The notes under the pieces were generated by a model. That model ran no database searches. It was given only the letters and a program-made list of their open reading frames with translations, and was not told where the DNA came from. Positions 1 through 5,945 of a DNA stretch of 12,112 nucleotides are shown one piece after another. Both the position numbers and the translations under genes were made by a program. Position 1 is the stretch's first letter. Each line of letters begins with the position of its first letter. The stretch covers positions 1-12,112 of the forward strand of contig PMZN01000179.1 in assembly GCA_003170375.1 (NCBI GenBank). Direction: 5' to 3'. The DNA is from Acidimicrobiaceae bacterium. GTDB lineage: Bacteria; Actinomycetota; Acidimicrobiia; Acidimicrobiales; Bog-793.

Positions 1-2
1 CC

Positions 3-122
3 GCTCCCTCGGCCTCGGTCGGTACCGCCCGCCCCGGCGATGAGGCGAGCGACGTCAGCCACGGAGCAGCAGTTGCCCGTTGGACGGTACTGCTTTCCCA
101 AGGAGACCAGCCACATGGCTGA
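3..122 (+). CDS. Possible C-terminal tail of a truncated upstream gene
   Basis: Frame 3 is open from the window edge to a TGA at 120-122, which would overlap the start of the next gene (ATG 115) by 8 bases, as is common inside operons. The 39 visible residues are Ala/Gly/Ser-rich and show no domain. A second possibility is frame 2, which ends at TGA 41-43 and would leave a Pro/Arg-rich tail. In related actinobacterial clusters a large polytopic membrane protein usually lies next to the SCO6880-family gene, so this could be its end, but nothing in the sequence proves it. The choice of frame rests only on GC-rich third positions and operon logic. Confidence 0.28.
   Translation, partial: APSASVGTARPGDEASDVSHGAAVARWTVLLSQGDQPHG
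100..106 (+). promoter_or_regulatory. Shine-Dalgarno site deciding the start of the SCO6880-family gene
   Basis: AAGGAGA lies 8 bases before ATG 115 and is the best ribosome binding site in this part of the window. It favours ATG 115 over the in-frame ATG at 40, which has nothing comparable upstream and would add 25 residues of unlikely composition. Confidence 0.75.
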
Positions 123-1485
123 GGAGAGCCCCCGCTACCAACTAGGGCCGCGCAGCCGTCGCGGCCTCGTGGCGGGGTGGCGGGGTGGCCAGCTGGCGGC
201 TGTGGGAGCCGGTCTCCTGGCCGGAGTGCTGCTGCTGCGCTATGTCGGAGGAGCCGCCGGGGCCTTGTTTGCCTTCGTCCTAGTCGCCATTTCCGTGGCG
301 TTCGCCACTTGGCCGTTTGCAGGCAGGAGTGCCGAGCAGTGGACACCCGTCGTGGCGTCGCACCTCGCGCGTCAGGTGGGTGTCTCGCGCCGCGGGCGTA
401 GCGCGCTTTCCACTCTCGAGCTTGACGAAGTCCCCATCGGCGCTACGGGCAGGAGGATCGGTGTCGTCGTCGACAGCGCGGCGGGCACATGGACTGCGGC
501 AGTAAGGGTCGGGGGGTCCGGATTCGCACTCGGAGATGAAGCAGATCGAGCCCGCCGCATCGCGGCCTGGTCTGGCGTACTGGCCGGGTCGGCGCGCGAA
601 GGCGGAGCCCTTCATCGATTGCAGTGGATGGCGCGTTGCCTGCCCGGTGGCTTCGACGACCGCGCGGCACCGATCCAAGCCACCGATCGCGGAGTCGCCA
701 CTGGCAGTTACCGGTCGTTGCTCGAGCAAGCCGCGCCATTGCTGTGGCGGCACGAGGTGATCGTTTCCTTGTCCGTCCGTGCCACCGCCGGACCTGCGCG
801 CCGACGCGGTCATGACTCGGCCGACCGGATTGTCGACGAGCTCGAGGCACTCGAGCGGCGGTGTCTCGCGGCGGGCCTCGAGGTTGACGGGGTCCTGTCG
901 CCGTCGGCGCTCGCTGCCACGGTCCGGAGCTCGTACGCGGTCGGTGGCGCGCCCAGAGGCGTCGCGGACGGCTGGCCTTGGCCGCTCGGGGTTGAGGAGA
1001 GCTGGTCGAGCGTCCGCACGGACGCGACTTGGCACGCGATCTACTGGATCGCCGAATGGCCTCGCACAGGCGTGGGGAGCGGTTTTCTACTGCCGCTGAT
1101 GCTCGAGGGCGGCCTGAGACGGACGATCGCCGTGACGATGGCGCCTGTTGCACCGCTTCGGGCGGTTCGGCGAGCCGAGCACGATCGCACCTCAGGTGCG
1201 GCCGATGCCGAGCTGCGGCGTCGTCACGGATTCGCCGTCACCGCTCGCGCGCACCACGAGCACGAGGCAACCACGCGCAGGGAGATCGAGCTTGCCGAGG
1301 GGCACGCGGCCTTTCGCTTCACCGGCTACCTGGCGGTGACGGCGGACGACGAGGTGGCGCTCGCCGCCGCGTGCGGCCACCTCGAGCAGAGCGCGCTACA
1401 GGCACAGCTCGAGCTGCATCGCATGTACGGCGCGCAGGAGGAGGGCTACACGTGCACCCTGCCGACAGGTCGGGGGTGCGCATGA
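115..1485 (+). CDS. SCO6880-family membrane protein (VirB3/PrgI-like anchor plus VirB4 N-terminal-like region)
   Basis: This 456-residue protein belongs to the actinobacterial SCO6880 type of type IV secretion components. It opens with a basic stretch (YQLGPRSRRGLVAGWRGGQ, about 8-26) typical of the family, then two hydrophobic helices at about 27-43 and 46-66, the layout of VirB3/PrgI proteins. The remaining 380 residues look soluble and cytoplasmic. The end (about 415-456), with an Ala/Leu/Glu-rich helix and then a Leu-Pro turn, resembles the part of VirB4 that comes just before its motor domain. The next gene supplies that motor domain and starts inside this gene's stop codon (ATGA at 1482-1485). 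I infer that the two proteins act as a split VirB3-VirB4 at the inner face of a conjugation channel. Family assignment is firm; the VirB4 half is inference from layout and the junction sequence. Confidence 0.82.
   Translation: MAEESPRYQLGPRSRRGLVAGWRGGQLAAVGAGLLAGVLLLRYVGGAAGALFAFVLVAISVAFATWPFAGRSAEQWTPVVASHLARQVGVSRRGRSALSTLELDEVPIGATGRRIGVVVDSAAGTWTAAVRVGGSGFALGDEADRARRIAAWSGVLAGSAREGGALHRLQWMARCLPGGFDDRAAPIQATDRGVATGSYRSLLEQAAPLLWRHEVIVSLSVRATAGPARRRGHDSADRIVDELEALERRCLAAGLEVDGVLSPSALAATVRSSYAVGGAPRGVADGWPWPLGVEESWSSVRTDATWHAIYWIAEWPRTGVGSGFLLPLMLEGGLRRTIAVTMAPVAPLRAVRRAEHDRTSGAADAELRRRHGFAVTARAHHEHEATTRREIELAEGHAAFRFTGYLAVTADDEVALAAACGHLEQSALQAQLELHRMYGAQEEGYTCTLPTGRGCA
169..188 (+). repeat. 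8-bp tandem repeat, 2.5 copies
   Basis: GTGGCGGG occurs twice and then as a half copy, inside the codons for residues 19-25 of the SCO6880-family protein. The unit is not a multiple of three, so gain or loss of one copy would shift the frame just before the first membrane helix. It may be no more than the chance product of Gly/Trp/Val codons in GC-rich DNA. Confidence 0.6.
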
Positions 1486-2735
1486 GGCTGCCAGCTCATG
1501 AGTCGACGACGGCCCAGCTCGGCGCCGCGTACCCGTTCGTCGCGTCGCCTCCACTCCCCACGAGCCGGGTGCTCATCGGTCAGGACCTCGCGGGCGGCCC
1601 CTTTGCCCATGACCCGTTCGAGCTGTACGCGGCGGGCGTGGTGACAAATCCGAATGTCACTGTGCTCGGCCAGATCGGACGGGGGAAGAGCGCGCTCGTG
1701 AAGACGTACCTGCTTCGGCAGGCGGCCTTCGGGCGACAGGTTGCCGTGCTCGATCCGAAGGGCGAGTATGGAGCGCTCGCCCGGGCGCTCGGCTCGAGCC
1801 CGCTCACCTTGGCACCCGGCGGCCCTGTCCGCGTGAACCCGTTGGAAGGTCCCTTGGCGCCACCCGGCATGGCCGTCGCGAGGCACCGCCTCGTGCTGCT
1901 CGGGACGCTCGCCGCGGCATGCTTGCGGCGTCCGCTCTCTCCTCGCGAGCATGCTGCCCTCGAGCTCGCGCTTTCTGCGGCGACCCGGGCGCACCTGGAG
2001 CGCAGCAGCGGTCCTCCGACCCTGCCTGACGTCGTTCGGTCGCTTCTCCGGCCTCTGGCCGAATCGGCAAGGGTGGTGGGGACGACGAAGGTCGGGCTCG
2101 AGCTGGACGGAAGGGATGTGGGTCTCGAGCTGCGACGACTAGTCGAGGGAGATCTCGCCGGGATGTTCGATGGCCCGACGACACCAGGTATCGACCCCGG
2201 GTCCGGCGTGCTCGTCGTCGATCTCTCCGCCGTCTACCACTCCGAAGCGATCGGCGCGCTTATGGTGTGCGCCTCGGCCTGGCTACAAGCCATGACGGCA
2301 CGCAACGAGGCTCACACGATCCTGGTGGTCGACGAGGCTTGGGCGATCCTGACCGAGCTGGCCGTGGCCCGCTATCTCCGGTCATCTTGGAAACTGGCAC
2401 GCTCGAACGGGCTCGCGAACGTGGCCGTCTGCCACAGGGCGTCGGACCTCAAGGCGAGCGGCCCGGCCGGCAGTGAGCAGAGTCGTCTCGCCGAAGGCCT
2501 GCTCGCCGACTCCGAGACGGTGGTGTGCTACGCGCAACCGGCCTCCGAATTGGCGGCGCTGGCAGACCTTCTCGGGTGCTCTCGCGAAGAGCTGGAGGTC
2601 CTTCCGCGGTTGCGCAGGGGCGTGGCGCTGTGGATGGTCGGTAGGCGACGTTACCTTGTCGAGCATCTCCTCGGTCCCGACGAGCGCGCCGTCGTGGACA
2701 CCGACGCGAGGTTGGTCGAGCGAGGCGAGCCGTGA
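1482..2735 (+). CDS. VirB4-type T4SS ATPase, motor domain only
   Basis: The 417-residue protein is an ATPase of the VirB4/TraC class that powers type IV secretion. Walker A is GQIGRGKS at residues 63-70, preceded by the family's NPN triplet at 56-58. The VirB4-typical DPKGEY follows at 91-96. Walker B is ILVVDEAW at 280-287, and the later VCHRASDL stretch (317-324) is like that of other actinobacterial members. No membrane helix is visible. Ordinary VirB4 proteins are about twice this length, with an amino-terminal half that binds the inner membrane complex; that half is missing here and seems to be carried by the preceding gene. The ATG overlaps the previous stop as ATGA, so the two are surely translated together. 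The stop TGA at 2733-2735 overlaps another ATG (TGATG). Function as a secretion or conjugation motor is strongly supported; the substrate is unknown. Confidence 0.88.
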   Translation: MRLPAHESTTAQLGAAYPFVASPPLPTSRVLIGQDLAGGPFAHDPFELYAAGVVTNPNVTVLGQIGRGKSALVKTYLLRQAAFGRQVAVLDPKGEYGALARALGSSPLTLAPGGPVRVNPLEGPLAPPGMAVARHRLVLLGTLAAACLRRPLSPREHAALELALSAATRAHLERSSGPPTLPDVVRSLLRPLAESARVVGTTKVGLELDGRDVGLELRRLVEGDLAGMFDGPTTPGIDPGSGVLVVDLSAVYHSEAIGALMVCASAWLQAMTARNEAHTILVVDEAWAILTELAVARYLRSSWKLARSNGLANVAVCHRASDLKASGPAGSEQSRLAEGLLADSETVVCYAQPASELAALADLLGCSREELEVLPRLRRGVALWMVGRRRYLVEHLLGPDERAVVDTDARLVERGEP

Positions 2736-2776
2736 TGCCCCTGCGGCCCACCGCGGGCGACCGAGCGCGCAGTTGA
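2735..2776 (+). other. 13-codon mini-reading-frame at the virB4/virD4 junction
   Basis: ATG 2735 overlaps the ATPase stop as TGATG and opens a reading frame for MPLRPTAGDRARS that ends at TGA 2774-2776. That TGA overlaps a TTG (2773-2775) which is in frame with the coupling protein. This could pass ribosomes from one long gene to the next, or it could be chance. No ribosome binding site supports it independently. Confidence 0.3.
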
Positions 2777-2826
2777 GCCGGTCGTTTCCTGCCCGCCGTG
2801 ACGGTGGCGGTCCCCGGCGCCCGGCC

Positions 2827-4629
2827 GTGAGAGCGCGCTCGTCGGCCGAGGTTCACGATCGGGATCGAATGGCGCTTGCCGCGACGGCTGGCTGCCTGGG
2901 CTTGTCATGGCTCATCTGGCTCGCGGGAGGTCTCCTGACGCTCCTGACCACCGGGAGATGGCAAGAGGTTCCCGTGGTCCAGGCACCCGTCCTCTTGGTG
3001 CGGTTGATCGCTCATCCGAACGTGCCCCTCGAGGCCTGGCCGCCCCTCATCCGAAGGAGTCTTCCCGGATCTGGGGCTACCGACGCCTCGCTTGTCGTCC
3101 TCGCAGTTCTCGGTGGCGTGGCAATCTCGTGGTTGGCATGGCACCGATCCGACGCCCGGAGGAGCCGGGGCGTCCCGGGTCTCCGGCGGGGTCCGGGAGG
3201 CACATCGTCGAGATCCGCCGGAGCGCGCAGGTTCCGCCTCTCGGTGCGTTTGGACCGCGGGGTGGCGTCAGGGTCGGTGTCCAAGGCGCGGGGGTGGGCG
3301 CACCCTCGCGACCTGCGTCCGTTGCGCGTGTCCAAGGCGCCCGGCGATCGAATCGTGCTCGGGACCCACGCCGGCCGCCTCCTGGCGGCTGAGCCTCGCC
3401 ATTCGGTGATGGTCGTAGGGCCGACGCAGTCCGGCAAGACGTCCGGGCTCGCGATCCCGGCCATCCTCGAATGGTCTGGCCCGTTGCTCGCCACCAGTGT
3501 CAAGGCCGACTTGTTGCACGCGACACTCGAGTGGCGGAGGTCGCTCGGCGAGGTCCAGTACTACGACCCGACTGGCTCGGTGGGGCCCGTGGCCGGAGGA
3601 TCGCGGGCATCTGGATGGTCTCCTCTTGCAAGGGCTGTGACCTGGCCGGGCGCGAGGCGTATCGCTTCGGCTCTGTGCTCGGTTGCGAGAGCGGGGGACG
3701 GAGGGATGGAGGATGCCGGTTTCTGGTATGCGAACGCGGAGAAGCTCCTGGCCCCGCTGCTCTTTGCCGCCGCGACCACCGGCGCGTCTATGGCAGATGT
3801 GGTCCGGTGGCTGGACGAAGAGGAGACGAACGAGGTTCTCCTGGCGCTCGAGCTCGCCGGCGTGCCCGAGGCCCTGCGGGCGGCCCGCGCCAGCCTCGGA
3901 CGCGAGGAGCGCCAGCGTGCCTCGATCTACGCGACGGCCGAGACGGTCGTTGCTGGATTCGCCGACCCCGCCGTGTCGGCATCGGCCGAGAGTTGGGAGA
4001 TCGACCCTGCTGCACTTGTCGGGGGCTCGGCCGGCTCCCTCTTCTGCTGCGCGCCCGCAAGAGAGCAGGAGCGGCTGGCCCCTGTCTTCACGGCCATCGT
4101 GCGCGAGGTCCTGGACGCGGCATTCGAGCGGGCGGCGGCGACGGGTCGGCCGCTAGATCCGCCGCTCTTGGTGGTGCTCGACGAGGCGGCGAGCGTCGCT
4201 CCTCTCGCCGACTTGGACCGCGTCGTGGCGACGGCTGCCGGCCACGGGGTCCAGCTGGTCACGGTCTGGCAGGACCTCGCGCAGGTCGAGTCGCGTTACG
4301 GTGGCCGCTGGGCGACGGTTGTGAACAATCACCGCGCCAAGCTCGTGTGCTCGGGGATCGCGGATCCCGTCACCTTGCAGCACGTGAGCGGGCTGCTCGG
4401 CGAGGAAGAGAGAGCCGAGCATTCCTGGACCGTTGGCGACGATGGCCGGCACAGCCGTACCGAGGCCGTCACGGTGCGGGCGCTCGCGCCGCCGGGCTGG
4501 CTCCGTCAGCTGCCTCCCGGCGAAGCCGTCCTCGTCTACGGGAGCTTCCCACCCGCGCGGATCGCTTTGCGGCCGTTCTTCGACGACCGCGAGTTGGCGA
4601 GTCGAGCCGCGAGCGGCTCAGATCGGTGA
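2827..4629 (+). CDS. VirD4/TraG-type type IV coupling protein
   Basis: About 600 residues from GTG 2827. It is the conjugative coupling ATPase that brings substrate (DNA with relaxase, or protein) to the secretion channel. Two amino-terminal membrane helices at about 16-41 and 88-107 flank a loop of about 45 residues, as in this family. Walker A is GPTQSGKT at 198-205 and Walker B is LVVLDEA around 448-454. A following stretch with WQDLAQVESRYGGRW and VNNHRAKL matches actinobacterial TraG/VirD4 proteins. The start is uncertain: GTG 2827 and ATG 2869 (586 residues) both lack a good ribosome binding site, and TTG 2773 would couple to the 13-codon frame. I chose 2827 because it leaves a short basic N-terminus before the first helix. 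Ordered after the VirB4-like gene, it completes the visible energy-supplying part of the system; no relaxase is in the window. Confidence 0.85.
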   Translation: MRARSSAEVHDRDRMALAATAGCLGLSWLIWLAGGLLTLLTTGRWQEVPVVQAPVLLVRLIAHPNVPLEAWPPLIRRSLPGSGATDASLVVLAVLGGVAISWLAWHRSDARRSRGVPGLRRGPGGTSSRSAGARRFRLSVRLDRGVASGSVSKARGWAHPRDLRPLRVSKAPGDRIVLGTHAGRLLAAEPRHSVMVVGPTQSGKTSGLAIPAILEWSGPLLATSVKADLLHATLEWRRSLGEVQYYDPTGSVGPVAGGSRASGWSPLARAVTWPGARRIASALCSVARAGDGGMEDAGFWYANAEKLLAPLLFAAATTGASMADVVRWLDEEETNEVLLALELAGVPEALRAARASLGREERQRASIYATAETVVAGFADPAVSASAESWEIDPAALVGGSAGSLFCCAPAREQERLAPVFTAIVREVLDAAFERAAATGRPLDPPLLVVLDEAASVAPLADLDRVVATAAGHGVQLVTVWQDLAQVESRYGGRWATVVNNHRAKLVCSGIADPVTLQHVSGLLGEEERAEHSWTVGDDGRHSRTEAVTVRALAPPGWLRQLPPGEAVLVYGSFPPARIALRPFFDDRELASRAASGSDR

Positions 4630-4667
4630 TGCGGTGCGACGTGTGGCCACGGGCGGCTCGCCCTCAG

Positions 4668-4692
4668 GAGCCGGTGATCCCCGTCACGGCTC
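4668..4692. terminator. Hairpin between convergent virD4-like and phoU-like genes
   Basis: GAGCC-G-GTGA pairs with TCAC-GGCTC around the loop TCCCCG, giving 9 base pairs with one bulged G, and it overlaps the phoU-like stop codon (4684-4686). A smaller hairpin, GGGCG-GCT-CGCCC, lies just before it at 4651-4663. Placement between two converging genes suits a bidirectional terminator. There is no U-rich tail in either direction, so the role is inferred from position and structure only. Confidence 0.35.
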
Positions 4693-5475
4693 GACCAGCC
4701 GTAGCCGGCTCGGGACGCGCCGCGCCAGGTTGACCGCGTGGTCGCCCAGGCGCTCGTAGAAGCGCCCTACCAAGGCCAGCTCGATCGCCACCACGACGGG
4801 TGTGTCCGCGGCGACGAGCTCCGCGATGAAGGTCACATGGAGGTCATCCATCTCGTCGTCCAGGGACACGAGCCGTTCGGTCACACTGCGCGCGTCGCCG
4901 CCGTAGCCATCCGCCGCTATTCGCCACATCGCGCAAGCGACTTCCCCCATGCGCTGGACATAGCCACGCAGCCGGGCGGGCATCTCAGCAGGAAGATTGC
5001 GCGTTGCGCGCCGGGCGACGTGCTCGGCCAGGTCACCGCTTCGTTCCAGCTCAGGGAGCATTCCGAGCACAGCCAACAGGTATTGAGCTTCCGATGGGTT
5101 CGAGGGGCGATCGAGTAGCCGCGACTGGACGGAGGCTTCGAGCTCTTGGTAAAGGGCATCGATGTCCGCGTCTGCGGCCACGAGCATGCGGGCAGCCTCG
5201 CGGTCTGCGTTGACTAGGGCATGTGTTGCCCCCGCGACGGCGTTCTCCACGAGAGCAAAGAGCTGGATCACGTGCCGGTCGATGAGCGCGAGGTCAATCG
5301 GCTCGTGAGCCTCGCGTCGAACCGCACCAAGGATCCGGTCAGACCCGTCCGGATTCACACCCGGAAGGCTGCTGGGTGACAACGCGGCGTCTTCGATCGG
5401 CAGAATGTGGCTCGAGTCGTTCTGTCCTTCAGCGTCGCGCGCCAGGTGATCGTCAGGAAGCGCGAATTGAGCCAT
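4684..5475 (-). CDS. phoU: PhoU-family phosphate regulator with N-terminal extension
   Basis: The 263-residue protein has the two three-helix repeats of PhoU, which damps phosphate uptake through the PstSCAB transporter and the PhoR/SenX3-type kinase. Each repeat carries the family's metal-binding signature: ERSGDLAEHVA from residue 144 and ERLGDHAVNLA from residue 241. The first repeat starts near residue 55-60, so about 55 acidic, Pro/Ser-containing residues precede it; typical PhoU proteins are about 215-240 residues and begin close to the first helix. ATG 5475 is used here. GTG 5484 (three more codons) follows AGGGGG after only four bases and is equally possible. No pst genes are in the window, so the gene is separated from its usual partners, unless they lie elsewhere. 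It converges on the conjugation cluster and is probably not part of it. Confidence 0.85.
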   Translation of the reverse strand: MAQFALPDDHLARDAEGQNDSSHILPIEDAALSPSSLPGVNPDGSDRILGAVRREAHEPIDLALIDRHVIQLFALVENAVAGATHALVNADREAARMLVAADADIDALYQELEASVQSRLLDRPSNPSEAQYLLAVLGMLPELERSGDLAEHVARRATRNLPAEMPARLRGYVQRMGEVACAMWRIAADGYGGDARSVTERLVSLDDEMDDLHVTFIAELVAADTPVVVAIELALVGRFYERLGDHAVNLARRVPSRLRLVEP

Positions 5476-5484
5476 GCGGGTCAC

Positions 5485-5620
5485 GGTACCCCCTCGCGGG
5501 TGCCACTTGGAGACACGATTCTGTCGGGCCCCAGCATCTCGCGAAGCTTTCATGCTCACGCTGCTTTGCGGACACCTGGAATTCGTCGTCAGTTCACCCT
5601 GGTCGCGTATGTTCGGATCA
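5485..5620. other. Intergenic region upstream of phoU and of the candidate small gene
   Basis: This stretch separates the divergent starts of phoU (- strand) and the candidate small gene (+ strand). It holds a GTTCACCC at 5592-5599 that resembles one unit of the direct-repeat PHO boxes known from Streptomyces and mycobacteria. No second unit stands at the expected 11-base spacing, so a PhoP site is only a possibility. I could not find a convincing -35/-10 pair for phoU on the - strand. Confidence 0.35.
5608..5613 (+). promoter_or_regulatory. -10 element for a candidate leaderless small gene
   Basis: TATGTT matches the actinobacterial TAnnnT -10 pattern and lies 7 bases before GTG 5621, so transcription would begin at or next to the start codon. 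No recognisable -35 lies 16-19 bases upstream, which is common for leaderless actinobacterial promoters but weakens the call. Confidence 0.35.
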
Positions 5621-5866
5621 GTGGAGAAGCGAGACGCGATGACAGTTCTCAGCGGCCGTCGTCAAGCTCTCGTGGACTCCGCTCGTACGGGCCCTGGTCC
5701 GGGGTCGTGCGCTCTCACCCCCCTCGCTCTCGCAGCCACCCTCGACGCGCATCACCCCCTTACTGTGCGTCTCAGCTCCAACGTGTGCGGTGCCGCCCGG
5801 ATTGCCGGCCGGGCGGACGATGACGGCGAGGCACCAGAGGACGCACCTCGGTGGGACGCGGCATGA
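5621..5866 (+). CDS. Candidate small protein, 81 residues, function unknown
   Basis: I do not recognise this reading frame. It starts at GTG 5621 (or at in-frame ATG 5639, 75 residues) and ends at TGA 5864-5866. The product is Ala/Arg/Asp-rich with two cysteines, a short hydrophobic patch (CALTPLALAATL) and an acidic end closing on RWDAA. It is not a membrane protein by eye. Support for a real gene is positional: a -10 element sits at leaderless spacing before the GTG, and a hairpin with a T-rich tract follows 30 bases after the stop. Against it, about two thirds of its third codon positions are G or C, lower than the neighbouring genes, and there is no ribosome binding site of quality for the ATG. 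It could equally be non-coding or the decayed remains of a gene. Confidence 0.3.
   Translation: MEKRDAMTVLSGRRQALVDSARTGPGPGSCALTPLALAATLDAHHPLTVRLSSNVCGAARIAGRADDDGEAPEDAPRWDAA
5793..5816. repeat. Perfect 8-bp inverted repeat
   Basis: CCGCCCGG pairs exactly with CCGGGCGG across an 8-base loop (5801-5808). It lies in the candidate small gene and about 130 bases beyond the E1 stop on the - strand. Neither direction is followed by a T-run, so termination is not supported; it could fold in either transcript. Confidence 0.5.
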
Positions 5867-5882
5867 CGGTGTCGGTGGCCGC

Positions 5883-5931
5883 ACGGACGGACTCCGAGGG
5901 ATCAGCCCTCCTCTTTTCTTGGAGCGTCCGT
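5883..5931. terminator. Nested hairpin with T-rich tract, possible bidirectional terminator
   Basis: The inner hairpin is GAGGG-ATCAG-CCCTC (5896-5910), followed on the + strand by CTCTTTTCTT. An outer pairing of ACGGACG..CTCC (5883-5895) with GGAGCGTCCGT (5921-5931) could enclose it, leaving a two-base bulge. On the + strand this resembles an intrinsic terminator for a transcript ending after the candidate small gene. On the - strand the outer stem lies 15 bases after the E1 stop and could end that transcript. The inner stem is only five pairs. Confidence 0.45.
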
Positions 5932-5945
5932 CGGCCGCCGCAAGC

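Noticed and set aside
280..1035. Long open frames on the - strand across the SCO6880-family gene
   Set aside because: They are Arg/Pro-rich, without domain features, and run opposite a gene with clear family motifs and a good ribosome binding site. High GC produces such mirror frames.
3471..4733. A 420-codon open frame on the + strand inside the coupling protein gene
   Set aside because: Composition is Arg/Gly/Ala-rich and low in hydrophobic residues, while the overlapping frame has Walker A, Walker B and family motifs.
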